Shown here: positions 23,812 to 32,376 of the stretch, one piece after another | Layout of the letters: every line of letters starts with the position of its first letter | Position numbering within the stretch: position 1 is the first letter of the stretch | DNA from: Anaerolineae bacterium | GTDB taxonomy: Bacteria; Chloroflexota; Anaerolineae; Aggregatilineales; Phototrophicaceae | Direction of reading: 5' to 3' | Length of the DNA: 64,000 nt | Assembly (NCBI GenBank): GCA_017303635.1 | Contig: JAFLCG010000008.1 | Coordinates: forward strand, 124,001-188,000 | The notes under the pieces: generated by a model | Databases searched by the model: none | Seen by the model: the letters and a program-made list of their open reading frames with translations, nothing else | What the model was told of the DNA's origin: nothing | Program-made: the position numbers and the translations under genes

Positions 23812-25155
23812 CTATGTGTTGCAACTCCGCCCAATCAGACCGATGTCAATGATCCACAAGCCACCGTGTACGCCGCTGGCACCCAGTGCAATCGTCTGAT
23901 TATCCGGTGAAAGCGTCCACCAGGCACGCTCGTCGGTCTCCAGACGGAAAGGCAGTGGCGCAAGGTCGACCAGTTCGCCTACGGCCAGGTTGTAACAGGT
24001 TAAGCGAGGGCCGTCCTCACCTGGCAGGGCAATATAGAAAATGTTGGTCCCGGCTTCTGGTTGTGCCCAGATCGGCCCCGGCCAGTTATTCCCTGGTGGT
24101 TCGGCCTCGAATAAGCGCGTTAGCCCTTCAAAAGCGGCGCGGCGCGTGTAATAGCCCGTGATGCCGTCGATGGTATTCGCCAGGATGATCTGATCGCCGG
24201 AGGGACTGGCCCCGGGCGTGATGAGCGACGGGGTTATATTCTCGGGGTGTTCACTGAGTGGGCGGCCATCCACAGAGGCAGTGAAGTAGGTCACCGGATC
24301 ACCATAGGCTCCGTAATAGGCCGCTAAAAAGTTGCCGTCCCGCAGCCAGGTGATGGTTTGCAAGGTACGCGTCGCCAGTTTATCGAACAGCGTCCGCTTG
24401 AAAGACCCATCCGGCTCCGCCGTGACAACGGTGTTGATTTCAGTCTGATAGAGCATACGGCGATTATTGGGCGCGTAGGTGAGGAAGGAGTGCTGGAAGT
24501 AGACCTCATCCAACAGTCCAGTCTGTCGCCGGAGCGCTTCGGTCACAGCCTCGATTTTCGGGTGTGTGGTCGGCGTATCTTCTCCGTTGGCCGGGTTGTA
24601 TTCTGACCAGCGCAAGTCGGTGAAGAGGTCACGCCAGCAGCCTGCCCCGTGCAGTAAGGTTCCATCAGCAGTCCATTCCAGACGCACCGTTTCCTGCCGG
24701 GTCAACTGCGTGATGCCGCGGGTTTCGACTGCTTCAACCGGGGTTGCCTCAATCGGTGTCGCCAAAGGGTTGATTTCTACCTCGACGATGGCTGCAGCCG
24801 GGTTATCCAACTCCAGTGTGACCGCGAAGGTCTGCTCCATACCAGGCTGAAGCGTGAAGTCAGGAAGCACAGCCTCGCCACAGGCACGGACGATAAAACC
24901 AAAACCGCCACCGATGATCTGGTCGAAGGCATCATAAGCAGTGGCTTCGACCTCGATTTCCGTATAGGCCTGATCGCTGGTGTTGCGGAGTACGCCGACC
25001 GCCTGCTGGATGGGGGAGCCAAACAGATCAACCGTGTCGATGATTTTAATGTCGTCGGCGATGAGATCGGCAGTCTGGGCGTTTATCCGGCTCGTGTTGA
25101 GACTGAGGAGTATAAGCCCTGCAATAGCCAGGGTCATACGAATGATTCGATGCAT
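23812..25155 (-). CDS. Secreted protein with FxLYD-like and TolB-like propeller regions
   Basis: 447 residues. The frame is open to 25332, but the ATG at 25155 gives a clean signal peptide (MHRIIRMTLAIAGLILLSLNTSRINAQ) and GAGGTG lies 10 nt upstream. Residues ~30-145 form a beta domain (VGVLRNTSDQAYTEIEVEATAYDAFDQIIG) of the FxLYD type. The rest has WD40/TolB-like blades (TLQTITWLRDGNFLAAYY, SPSGDQIILANT, WTLSPDNQTIALGASG). Extracellular, probably binding rather than catalytic. Divergent from the SNase-like gene. Confidence 0.75.
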   Translation of the reverse strand: MHRIIRMTLAIAGLILLSLNTSRINAQTADLIADDIKIIDTVDLFGSPIQQAVGVLRNTSDQAYTEIEVEATAYDAFDQIIGGGFGFIVRACGEAVLPDFTLQPGMEQTFAVTLELDNPAAAIVEVEINPLATPIEATPVEAVETRGITQLTRQETVRLEWTADGTLLHGAGCWRDLFTDLRWSEYNPANGEDTPTTHPKIEAVTEALRRQTGLLDEVYFQHSFLTYAPNNRRMLYQTEINTVVTAEPDGSFKRTLFDKLATRTLQTITWLRDGNFLAAYYGAYGDPVTYFTASVDGRPLSEHPENITPSLITPGASPSGDQIILANTIDGITGYYTRRAAFEGLTRLFEAEPPGNNWPGPIWAQPEAGTNIFYIALPGEDGPRLTCYNLAVGELVDLAPLPFRLETDERAWWTLSPDNQTIALGASGVHGGLWIIDIGLIGRSCNT

Positions 25156-25318
25156 GAGCAGCACACCTCGGTACTTGCTGACGATGATGTTATTCAGTCT
25201 ACCGCAACGGGATGAGCCTGAGATGGGTGGATGCTGTGCCTCAAGTTTGATGACAAGGCCATTACAAACTGCATTTATAGATATTGAAACCAAATTGATA
25301 ACTGGTAGAGGAGCGATC

Positions 25319-26170
25319 ATGCCTGCTCTCAAGCTGAATTATGAACCGGAACACCTGAAGTTAGGGGATAAAGCGGGGTGGGTATCCTCGACAGATGGGG
25401 ATACACCGACTATTCAACTGCCGGTGCGAATGCTGGGGATCGATGCGCCAGAATTGCACTATAGTGGCGCACAGGAAAATAATCCTGGCAAATTTGATGA
25501 AGCCATGAGTACGTTTCTGGACGAGGCTGGGAGTGCACTGGATGCTGGCTTGAAGGCGTATCTGGAACCGCGTTTGCAGAATAAGGCATCAACACGGCAC
25601 ATTCTGGCGGGCGGGGCGGCTCATCTGCATTTTGAAACCATGAGTAAGACCCGTCTGGAACGCTTTGACAAAAAGGGCAAGCCGTTGACCCCGCGCAAGC
25701 TCTTCATCATGGTCGCTGAAGAAGTTTTTGATAAGAATGGGCGTATGCTGGCATACATCAATGCCAACTACACGGCTAAGGAACGGGAAAGTATTCCAGC
25801 GATCAAGCGGCCGACTTTCAACTTGCAAATGATGCAAGAGGGTCATGCGACCAGTTTGCTCATCTACCCCAATGTCCCAGCCGATAAAGACCTGAAGCTG
25901 GTCCAGACCGGGATACAGGCAGCGCGGTTGGGTAGACTGGGATTTTGGGCCTATGAGCAGACCCTGCTGGCCTATGAATTTCGCTGGATTGTGGACACCA
26001 TCAACGGCAACCGCCAAGGGCCTGACCGCTTCTGTGGTGACATCACTACCGGGCAGCTCTACCCCCCGCAGCAGTACTATCTGGTTGAGCCGGAAAATCG
26101 GTTGTTCTTCTACGGGGAGGATGTGGGTGAGGCTTATTCAATGGGCTTCCGATTGAGCGGTTGCGTATAA
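25319..26170 (+). CDS. SNase-like (thermonuclease family) protein
   Basis: 283 residues from ATG 25319, preceded by AGAGGAG. Contains the OB-fold SNase signature VRMLGIDAPELHYSG and, later, NLQMMQEGHATSLLIYPNVP, which corresponds to the conserved helix after the core. A ~80-residue insertion after the signature is unusual. No signal peptide, so cytoplasmic. The canonical glutamate and second arginine cannot be placed with certainty, so nuclease activity is likely but not assured. Confidence 0.7.
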   Translation: MPALKLNYEPEHLKLGDKAGWVSSTDGDTPTIQLPVRMLGIDAPELHYSGAQENNPGKFDEAMSTFLDEAGSALDAGLKAYLEPRLQNKASTRHILAGGAAHLHFETMSKTRLERFDKKGKPLTPRKLFIMVAEEVFDKNGRMLAYINANYTAKERESIPAIKRPTFNLQMMQEGHATSLLIYPNVPADKDLKLVQTGIQAARLGRLGFWAYEQTLLAYEFRWIVDTINGNRQGPDRFCGDITTGQLYPPQQYYLVEPENRLFFYGEDVGEAYSMGFRLSGCV

Positions 26171-26211
26171 AGGAGATGGGGAGAGTGTAGCCTCTCCCCA
26201 GTCCAACTTGC

Positions 26212-26640
26212 TTACGAACCGCCCACTGCCACGATGGCAGTCGCTGCAAACAGCACACAACCGGTTTCACTATACAGCACTTTACCTTCGACCTTCATGG
26301 GCTGACCTGTACGGATCTCGGTGCCATCCCCGGCGCGGATGAGCAGGTCATCGTCGGTATAGTCATCAGGCGGCTCGACCATCTGGTTATTGCCGCTGCC
26401 CAGGGTCATGCTGGTCGAGATGAGGCGACCTTCCCGATCGGGTTCTTCGTGCAGGTCAATCAGCATCGTGTCCGAAACCAGTGCGGTCACTGGCAAATAC
26501 GGATAGCCTTCGATAGCCACCTGTTGGTCATTGTTTTCGGGTACGCATAAAGTATCCCAGGTGACAGGTTTTCCGGGCGGGGTCGATTCACAGGCAGCGA
26601 GGGTAAACAACAGGATAAGACATAGAAATAAGGATTTCAT
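26212..26640 (-). CDS. Small lipoprotein of unknown function
   Basis: 142 residues from the ATG at 26640 (an upstream in-frame start at 26712 would spoil the signal peptide). N-terminus MKSLFLCLILLFTLAAC is a lipoprotein signal with lipobox LAAC. The remainder is acidic and beta-rich (VAIEGYPYLPVTALVSDTMLIDLHEEPDREGRLISTSM), resembling an OB-like fold. No family recognised. Confidence 0.7.
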   Translation of the reverse strand: MKSLFLCLILLFTLAACESTPPGKPVTWDTLCVPENNDQQVAIEGYPYLPVTALVSDTMLIDLHEEPDREGRLISTSMTLGSGNNQMVEPPDDYTDDDLLIRAGDGTEIRTGQPMKVEGKVLYSETGCVLFAATAIVAVGGS

Positions 26641-26775
26641 TGGATGCGCGACCTCCAACAGCGCGCACGGTGGCGAAGGGCGGTATAGTAGCAAAAGCCG
26701 TAATTTTCTCAAGGTTGCCGGGCACAGTACAATAGTCTCGGTGAGGTCGCTCTAAGATCATTCAGGCAAATCGCT

Positions 26776-27186
26776 GTGAATCAAATCACACTTGAAATTG
26801 CATTGCTGGTTATCGGTGTGCTTCTGGTGATCCTACTGGCAGCACTGCTGCTCATGCAGATTATGCGGGCGAGCGTTTTTCGGATCGCCCAGAACATTCT
26901 GCGGGTAGCCACTGCCCCCAAAGATGATCTGGAGAATCCGGTCAAGCCACTGGCCGTTCCCCAGCATGACCGCAGCACTTTCATCGCCGAAGCGGGTGAT
27001 TTTGAGGCGGCAGTCGAAGCTGAACGGCGTCGCGAGGGAATCGCTATCGAACCGGATATCACGCTGCCAGGTGTGCCATCAGGCGATCCACCCTCACATC
27101 CGCCTGCCATTAACACGACTCAAAGCGCGCCGGTGCCGCTTGATCCGATCCCGCCAGAACAGGGCCATCCACTCCATCCACGTTGA
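26776..27186 (+). CDS. Single-pass membrane protein with Pro-rich tail
   Basis: 136 residues from a GTG start. One N-terminal helix (residues ~5-28, LEIALLVIGVLLVILLAALLLMQIM), a short amphipathic region, then a low-complexity proline-rich tail. No recognisable domain. It ends 40 nt before the LOG gene on the same strand. Confidence 0.55.
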   Translation: MNQITLEIALLVIGVLLVILLAALLLMQIMRASVFRIAQNILRVATAPKDDLENPVKPLAVPQHDRSTFIAEAGDFEAAVEAERRREGIAIEPDITLPGVPSGDPPSHPPAINTTQSAPVPLDPIPPEQGHPLHPR

Positions 27187-27226
27187 GTCCTTTGTCGACT
27201 TTTTATTTATGTGATTGAGGTTTGCT

Positions 27227-27802
27227 ATGTCCCGTGCGATTTGTGTATATTGCTCCGCCAGCACCGCTATTGATTCCACCTATACCGAATTAGCGATCCG
27301 CCTGGGTGAGCAAATTGCTGCTCGGGGGGAAACACTGGTATTCGGGGGCACCAACGTCGGCCTGATGAGCACCCTCGCCACGGCAGTGAAATCCGGCGGG
27401 GGGCGGGTGATCGGCGTCATCCCGGTCCAAATTCAGGGAACACCCTATGCCTTCGACCAGGCCGATGAACTAATCGCAACACCCACCCTGCGCGACCGCA
27501 AAGCTGCGATGGAGCAGCGCGCTGATGCCTTCATCGCGCTGCCGGGGGGCTTCGGCACGCTGGACGAGGTGATTGAAGTCATCATGCTCAAGCAGGTGCA
27601 GTTCCACAAAAAACCAATTGTGCTGCTGGATCACAACGGGTTTTACCAACCACTGAGCGCCCTTTTTGAACATCTCTACGCCCAGCGTTTTGCCAGCGCG
27701 GAGCATCATAGAGGCTTGTATCACCTGGCGGCGGATATACCTGCGGCCTATGAGTATCTGGATGCGTATCAGCCGCCGGAATTCCCGATCAGGTGGTTTT
27801 AG
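27227..27802 (+). CDS. LOG-family protein (cytokinin-activating phosphoribohydrolase type)
   Basis: 191 residues. ATG 27227 with TGAGG 6 nt upstream. Rossmann-type LOG fold with VYCSAS at the start, GETLVFGGTNVGLMSTLA, RKAAMEQRADAFIALPGGFGTLDEVIEV (PGGxGTxxE nucleotide motif) and KPIVLLDHNGFY. LOG enzymes hydrolyse nucleoside monophosphates such as isopentenyl-AMP to free base plus ribose-5-phosphate. Its end overlaps the convergent histidine kinase by 14 nt. Confidence 0.93.
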   Translation: MSRAICVYCSASTAIDSTYTELAIRLGEQIAARGETLVFGGTNVGLMSTLATAVKSGGGRVIGVIPVQIQGTPYAFDQADELIATPTLRDRKAAMEQRADAFIALPGGFGTLDEVIEVIMLKQVQFHKKPIVLLDHNGFYQPLSALFEHLYAQRFASAEHHRGLYHLAADIPAAYEYLDAYQPPEFPIRWF

Positions 27803-29330
27803 GTGGATAGGTCAGGGGTAGGTAGACGGTGAAGGTGGTGCCTTTGCCTTCGACGCTTTCCACTTCGATGCGGCCCTGATGCAACCGGACATAATCCCGC
27901 ACGACCTTTAAGCCCAGCCCCAGGCCACTGGTGGAAACGGTGTTGTGGGACCGATAGAAGGTATCGTAGATGCGGGCTTTATCTTCCATCGGGATGCCCA
28001 TGCCTTCATCCCGGATGCGATAGACGATTTCAGAGTCCTGCCGTTCGACCGTGATATAGACGGTGCTGCCTGCCGGGGAATATTTGAAGGCATTGGAGAG
28101 CAGATTTTGCAGGATGGGCAGCAGGATTTCCCGGTCTGCGTCGATGTCGCTCAGGTTACCCTGCATATTTAAGTTGAGGTTGTGGTGGGCGCCTGCCGTC
28201 AGACGGACTGTGTCGATCAGCGTTTCACACAGGTGGCGGATGTTAGTCTTTTGCGGTCGGAAGCGGGGCGGATTGGCCTCCTGATCGAGCACGAGGTTCA
28301 GGTCGTTGAGCATTTCGCGCAAATGGACGGTCTGCGTTTTGATGGCTTTCAGGCATTCTGCCCGCCGTTCCGGGGACATGCGATCCAAATACATCTCAAT
28401 CAGTTCGCTTGATGCCAGGATGATCGAAAGCGGTGTGCGGAATTCGTGGGAAATGATCTCCATGAGGCGGGTGCGAAGGCGGCTCATCTCCCGTTCTTTA
28501 TCCAGCGCAAATTGGAGCTTCTCGTTCTGAATGTGGGTTTCTATGGCCTGGCGTTCTTCAGTCACATCCTGCTCGACATTCATGATATAGCGTGGGGTGC
28601 CATCCGCCTGCCGGGAAAAGACCACTTCGCGGGCTTGAATCCGGCGATAGGTGCCGTTAGGCTGTCGTACCCGATACTCAAATTGATGGACAGCATCATC
28701 GGACATAGTCCGCACGATGGAACCAGTTTTATATTGGAGCAGGTCTTCCGGGTGAACCAGTTCTTCTAGCGGGAGCAGTCCCTCCCGTTTTAATTGTTCC
28801 AAGTTTAAGGCGGGCAAATAGGACGGCAGTTGGTTGATGTAGTTCAGCCGCAGGGTATCGAGTTCCCAGATCCAGATCGTATCCGGGATAGTTTCCGTGA
28901 TGCGTTTGTTGACACGCTGTGCTTCGATCAGGGATCTTTCAATTTCATAGCGGCGCTGGAGTTCGGATTGCAGGCGGGCGCTGAGGTCGTGCATCCGACC
29001 GAAGAAATAGGTGGTGGCGACCATCAAGCTGGTGAATAACAATCCGGTTGGCGTAGTCAGTTGTCCAACAAAATCTTCCCCGATTAACGGGGCTAATAGC
29101 GTAATCAAACCGAAGTTGGCAACCAAGGCCCACAGTCCGGCACGCAGACCCAATAATCCGGCGGCTGTCACCACTGGAATAGCAGGGAGTACTTCAGATG
29201 AGCGGCCCAATCGAGGATAGAAAATCAAAAATAAAAAGGTGGCTGCGACCGTCAACAACACGACCAGAACGATCCGGTTTCGTTGAGAGAGGCTGCGCGA
29301 CAAACCCGAAACGTGGTCAGAAAGATACAT
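27789..29330 (-). CDS. Membrane PAS sensor histidine kinase
   Basis: 513 residues. Three to four N-terminal membrane helices (~20-110), a coiled linker, one PAS/PAC domain (~140-262, RIQAREVVFSRQADGTPRYIMNVEQDVTEER), HisKA with phospho-acceptor His295 (EIISHEFRTPLS), and HATPase_c with YRIRDEGMGIP and GLGLGLKVVRDYVRLHQG. No response regulator is adjacent (the nearest OmpR-type is at 58605), so it is an orphan here. The C-terminal coding end overlaps the LOG gene. Confidence 0.94.
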   Translation of the reverse strand: MYLSDHVSGLSRSLSQRNRIVLVVLLTVAATFLFLIFYPRLGRSSEVLPAIPVVTAAGLLGLRAGLWALVANFGLITLLAPLIGEDFVGQLTTPTGLLFTSLMVATTYFFGRMHDLSARLQSELQRRYEIERSLIEAQRVNKRITETIPDTIWIWELDTLRLNYINQLPSYLPALNLEQLKREGLLPLEELVHPEDLLQYKTGSIVRTMSDDAVHQFEYRVRQPNGTYRRIQAREVVFSRQADGTPRYIMNVEQDVTEERQAIETHIQNEKLQFALDKEREMSRLRTRLMEIISHEFRTPLSIILASSELIEMYLDRMSPERRAECLKAIKTQTVHLREMLNDLNLVLDQEANPPRFRPQKTNIRHLCETLIDTVRLTAGAHHNLNLNMQGNLSDIDADREILLPILQNLLSNAFKYSPAGSTVYITVERQDSEIVYRIRDEGMGIPMEDKARIYDTFYRSHNTVSTSGLGLGLKVVRDYVRLHQGRIEVESVEGKGTTFTVYLPLTYPPKTT

Positions 29331-29457
29331 TGTCAGTCAACAATCATGTTAGGATTTGAATATTTAGGTTACAGTTTGTAATGAAATAAGTAAAGTAAAG
29401 CTTTTGTGAACCTATTGACAAAGTATTGATGTCCATTAACACAAGGATTGTGGAAAC

Positions 29458-30222
29458 GTGGGTGGAGCCATCCTCAACATCATCGCGGTACTGGCTGGCA
29501 GCGGATTAGGGTTGTTGATCGGCAGCCGTTTACCGGCGCGTGTGCAAGAGTCTGTGGTCTTTGGGCTGGGTCTGGTGACGTTATTCGTGGGGCTGGATAA
29601 CGCCCGGCTAACCGGCAATGTCATTATTCCGCTGTTGAGTGTGGCTTCCGGCGTGATCATTGGTGAATTAGTGAACATCCAGGCGGGGTTAGAGCGTTTG
29701 GGCGGGTGGCTCCAAAGGCGTTTTACGGGTAACACTGCGAACGCTGCTGCCACATCAAGCGAGATGGACAGCCGGACGCGCTTCATCACCGGCTTTGTGA
29801 CCGCCAGCCTGGTCTTTTGTGTGGGGCCGCTGACCTTCCTCGGTTCGATTCAGGACGGGATGGGTCTGCCGGTCGGATTTCAACAGATTGCCATCAAGAG
29901 CGCGCTGGACTTCTTTGCCAGCATGGCCTTTGCCACCAGCTTCGGGGTGGGCGTGATGTTCAGCGCCGGGACGATCCTGCTGGTGCAGGGCGGTCTGGCG
30001 CTGCTGGGGATGGGGGTGGGCGCGGCGCTGCAAGCCTCCCCTTTTTATACCCCGATGATTAATGAGATGACGGCGACGGGCGGTCTGCTGCTGGTCGGGC
30101 TGGCGACCATCCTGTTGGGGTTGAAGCAGCCGCGTATGGCGAACTTCCTGCCTGCCCTGGTGATCGCCCCACTGATCGTCGCTATCGCAGGTGCGTTAGG
30201 GATCAATCTGTATCCGTTCTGA
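29458..30222 (+). CDS. DUF554 membrane protein
   Basis: 254 residues from GTG 29458; six to seven membrane helices. Matches the DUF554 (YdfK/YqgA) family: GAILNIIAVLAGSGLGLLIG at the start, FGLGLVTLFVGLDNA, and SLVFCVGPLTFLGSIQDG followed by KSALDFFASMAFATSFGVGVMFSA. Function of the family is unknown; transport is often assumed. Monocistronic. Confidence 0.9.
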   Translation: MGGAILNIIAVLAGSGLGLLIGSRLPARVQESVVFGLGLVTLFVGLDNARLTGNVIIPLLSVASGVIIGELVNIQAGLERLGGWLQRRFTGNTANAAATSSEMDSRTRFITGFVTASLVFCVGPLTFLGSIQDGMGLPVGFQQIAIKSALDFFASMAFATSFGVGVMFSAGTILLVQGGLALLGMGVGAALQASPFYTPMINEMTATGGLLLVGLATILLGLKQPRMANFLPALVIAPLIVAIAGALGINLYPF

Positions 30223-30239
30223 GATAGGCCTCATCCATC

Positions 30240-30941
30240 CTACCAGGGGATCGGCTGCTTATCCCGGAAGAAGCCGCCAGTCGGCCCATCAGCGGGCAGG
30301 GTCGCCAGCCAGAGCACATCGGCCATAGGGTCCTGGACGCTGCGCGGGGCGTGCTGGCCGCCCATCTCCGTCCGCACCCAACCGGGGCAGAGGGCGTTGA
30401 CCTTGATATCGCCAAAGCGCCGGGCTTCCGCCGCCAGCGTGCGAGTCAGGCCATTGAGCGCTGTCTTGGAGAGTTTATATGCGGCGGTATAGCCACCCAT
30501 GTGCGCCAGTGAGCCATATTCTGACGAGACATTGATGATGCGCCCGTAGTGCCGTTCGATCATGAGGGGCATGAAGGCGCGGCAGAGCAGCAGCGGGCCG
30601 TAGAAATTGGTCTCGAAAGTGACGCGAAAAGCATCGATCGGGACATCAAAAACGCTAACACCTTCATCCAGATAGACGGCGGCGTTGTTCACCAATACAT
30701 CCAGGCGGCCAAAGGCGGCTTTGACATCCGCTGCTAACTGCTCGATGCTGGCAGCGCTGGTGACATCCAGCGGCATGTAGATGATGTCCAGACCAGCAGA
30801 TTGCAGCTCGGCGGCAACCCGTTCCCCTTTAGCCAGATCCCGGCTGGTGAGGATGGCAGTGAAGCCATGCTTCGCCAGGTGTTTACAGGCTTCCTGACCA
30901 ATTCCCCGGTTGGCCCCGGTGACCAATGCGACAGGCTTCAT
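30240..30941 (-). CDS. Short-chain dehydrogenase/reductase
   Basis: 233 residues from ATG 30941 with AAAAGGAG upstream. TGANRGIG nucleotide motif near the N-terminus, NNAAV, NVSSEYGS with the catalytic Ser, and YKLSK with the catalytic Tyr and Lys. Ends ...LCPGWVRTEMGG. Classical SDR of unknown substrate. The frame stays open to 31190 upstream, but that part is a GGC-rich leader (CCG/GCC triplet run about 30960-30985) and lacks homology-like features; a -10-like TACAAT also lies there. Confidence 0.88.
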   Translation of the reverse strand: MKPVALVTGANRGIGQEACKHLAKHGFTAILTSRDLAKGERVAAELQSAGLDIIYMPLDVTSAASIEQLAADVKAAFGRLDVLVNNAAVYLDEGVSVFDVPIDAFRVTFETNFYGPLLLCRAFMPLMIERHYGRIINVSSEYGSLAHMGGYTAAYKLSKTALNGLTRTLAAEARRFGDIKVNALCPGWVRTEMGGQHAPRSVQDPMADVLWLATLPADGPTGGFFRDKQPIPW

Positions 30942-31155
30942 CCCCAGTTTGCTCCTTTTTGCGGCGGCGGCGACGGCGGCGGTCCCCGATTGTACCCGGA
31001 TTTGGTCCCTGCGCCGCCCTAGGGCGAGCTTGGTTGCGTTGATGGCGTTGGCGGTACTGACAAGGATAGCGGGTGCGAACGTGATTGCCGCGTAAAGCTT
31101 GGCAATGTTGTCGTTACTACCGCACTGGATCGCGTGCGAGCGAGTGTGTAAGCTG

Positions 31156-31197
31156 AGGATAACACAGGTCGGTGGGTGAATGTGGAACATTTGTTCC
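31156..31197 (-). promoter_or_regulatory. Palindromic operator plus extended -10 promoter, copy 3
   Basis: On the minus strand GGAACAAATGTTCC (31197-31184) lies 22 nt before TGTTATCCT (-10 hexamer 31161-31156). Transcription would run towards the SDR gene, giving a leader of about 200 nt. Adjacent to two MITE-like elements on the other side. Confidence 0.6.
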
Positions 31198-31215
31198 GAA
31201 TTTTCAGGAGCCTTT

Positions 31216-31296
31216 AGGACTTACGCAGGTGGCGTGTCTTGAAGACGGGCGCACAGCCGTGCGCCCCTACAAAATGTGGTGTCTTGCGTAAGTCCT
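31216..31296. mobile_element. MITE-like element, copy 2
   Basis: 81 bp bounded by perfect 12-bp terminal inverted repeats (AGGACTTACGCA / TGCGTAAGTCCT), with an inner hairpin GGGCGCAC...GTGCGCCC. No ORF. The GGACTTACGCA end is of a type seen at the termini of small IS-derived elements. I see no clear target duplication. Confidence 0.75.
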
Positions 31297-31383
31297 GGAA
31301 CTTACGCAAGCACGGGCGGATATAGGGGCGCAGACGCCACGCTACGCGCCGCCCCTACACATGGGTGTTTTGCATAAAGTCCT
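31297..31383. mobile_element. MITE-like element, copy 3
   Basis: 87 bp, directly abutting copy 2. Imperfect ends (GGAACTTACGCA and TTGCATAAAGTCC) and a GC-rich core (TAGGGGCG ... CGCCCCTA). Tandem placement with copy 2 suggests insertion of one element beside or into another, or tandem duplication. Confidence 0.65.
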
Positions 31384-31781
31384 GAACCTTCCCTAAAGGG
31401 ACTTCTTGCGGGCGCACCCCTGCCGCCTTCGGCGTCTCCTTTCGCGCCCCTTGCCCCCATGTAGGCTGAGATGACGCGATAGTCAGGGCGTGGGAGCTTT
31501 CAAGGGTAGTTTTTTCCGGGAGCGAGCGCAAAAAGGGAACCTCAACCCCCAACCCCTTCTCCTTCCGCGCCGCTGGACGCTGGGAAAGGCGGGTTTTGGT
31601 GAAGTTCGCGGCGCTGGATGCCGAAGGCAGGGGAGCCAGAACACGAAATAGCAACGTTGTACTCTCTCCATTGAGGCTCACAGTAATAAACCTACCCTTG
31701 AGAAGGGCGTGGGAGAGGGGGAGTCCGGAGTCGAAGTGATAACTTCGCGGATGGATCTGCCCCTCTCCCACGCTTGGTAAA
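31384..31781. repeat. Non-coding repeat region with dispersed CCCTAAAGGGACTTC and long hairpin
   Basis: CCCTAAAGGGACTTCT at 31391-31406 recurs at 48512-48527. A 14-bp perfect inverted repeat (GCGTGGGAGAGGGG 31707-31720 with 31760-31773) encloses a smaller hairpin. An ORF of 138 codons on the minus strand (31355-31771) spans these repeats and has no protein-like character, so it is not called. Nothing else seen. Confidence 0.6.
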
Positions 31782-31822
31782 ACAGTAGCAGGTTTTGGAT
31801 ATTGGAATGGAACAAATGTTCC
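31782..31822 (-). promoter_or_regulatory. Palindromic operator plus extended -10 promoter, copy 5
   Basis: Minus strand: GGAACATTTGTTCC (31822-31809), 21 nt, then TGCTACTGT (31790-31782). It lies 10 nt beyond the DUF983 stop and points into the hairpin region 31707-31773, not at a gene. Confidence 0.55.
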
Positions 31823-31831
31823 GATTTTGTT

Positions 31832-32209
31832 TCAACTTTGAGGCGGCTCATCCGGGTAGACATAGCCAGCCAGATAGGCCACACCGATCCAGAGGGCGCG
31901 GGCGTGGCGGTAAAAAAAGATGATGAAGAGGATGTTGAAGGCAATCCAGAAGGTCAGTTGGAACCAGACCGGCGGCGCATAGAAGGCCTGGGTGATGATG
32001 AGACCGCCCATGGTCAGCAGCTCTGCCGTGACCAGGTTAATCATCGTCCCGCCGATGGATTCGCCTTCGCGCCGTTCAAAACGGGCGTTGCAGACCGGGC
32101 AGGTCTCATGAAATCTGAACAGGCCGCTGGTTATGGCCCCACGCTCGCAGTGTGGACAGCGCAGCCACAGGGTCAGCCAGAGTTTGCGGATGGTGGTTGA
32201 CAGATTCAT
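31832..32209 (-). CDS. DUF983 zinc-ribbon membrane protein
   Basis: 125 residues from the ATG at 32209, which has GAGG 8-9 nt upstream; an ATG at 32215 is too close to it. N-terminal zinc ribbon (CPHCERGAI ... CPVCNARFERREGESIGG) then two membrane helices. Matches DUF983, a family of unknown function common in proteobacteria and others. Confidence 0.85.
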   Translation of the reverse strand: MNLSTTIRKLWLTLWLRCPHCERGAITSGLFRFHETCPVCNARFERREGESIGGTMINLVTAELLTMGGLIITQAFYAPPVWFQLTFWIAFNILFIIFFYRHARALWIGVAYLAGYVYPDEPPQS

Positions 32210-32332
32210 GCTCATCCCTCGAAACAGCAAGGGCGACTCTTGCGAATCGCCCCTGCCTACCCCTGAATGAATAAAGCCCCGAATACCGGGAGTTATTCGC
32301 ACATTTATGCCATTCGCCGAAACATGTCCATG

Positions 32333-32359
32333 ATCCACGACCGGGAAACGGTCGTGGAT
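32333..32359 (-). other. Hairpin downstream of fabH
   Basis: ATCCACGACCG pairs with CGGTCGTGGAT (11 bp, loop GGAAA), 18 nt after the fabH stop. No T-run in the gene's direction; possible terminator or mRNA-end structure. Confidence 0.5.
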
Positions 32360-32376
32360 TACTTTCGGCTACTGGC

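Noticed and set aside
26924..27214. Alternative ORF overlapping the small membrane protein gene
   Set aside because: Same strand, other frame; lacks a membrane segment or start signal, whereas the GTG-started frame has a clear membrane helix.
27227..27802. LOG protein as the SLOG partner of the SLATT-like proteins
   Set aside because: The genes are 10 kb apart on different units, and the LOG protein has the ordinary PGGxGTxxE enzyme motif.
31355..31771. 138-codon ORF in the repeat region
   Set aside because: Runs through MITE ends, dispersed repeats and a long hairpin; no domain and no start signal.
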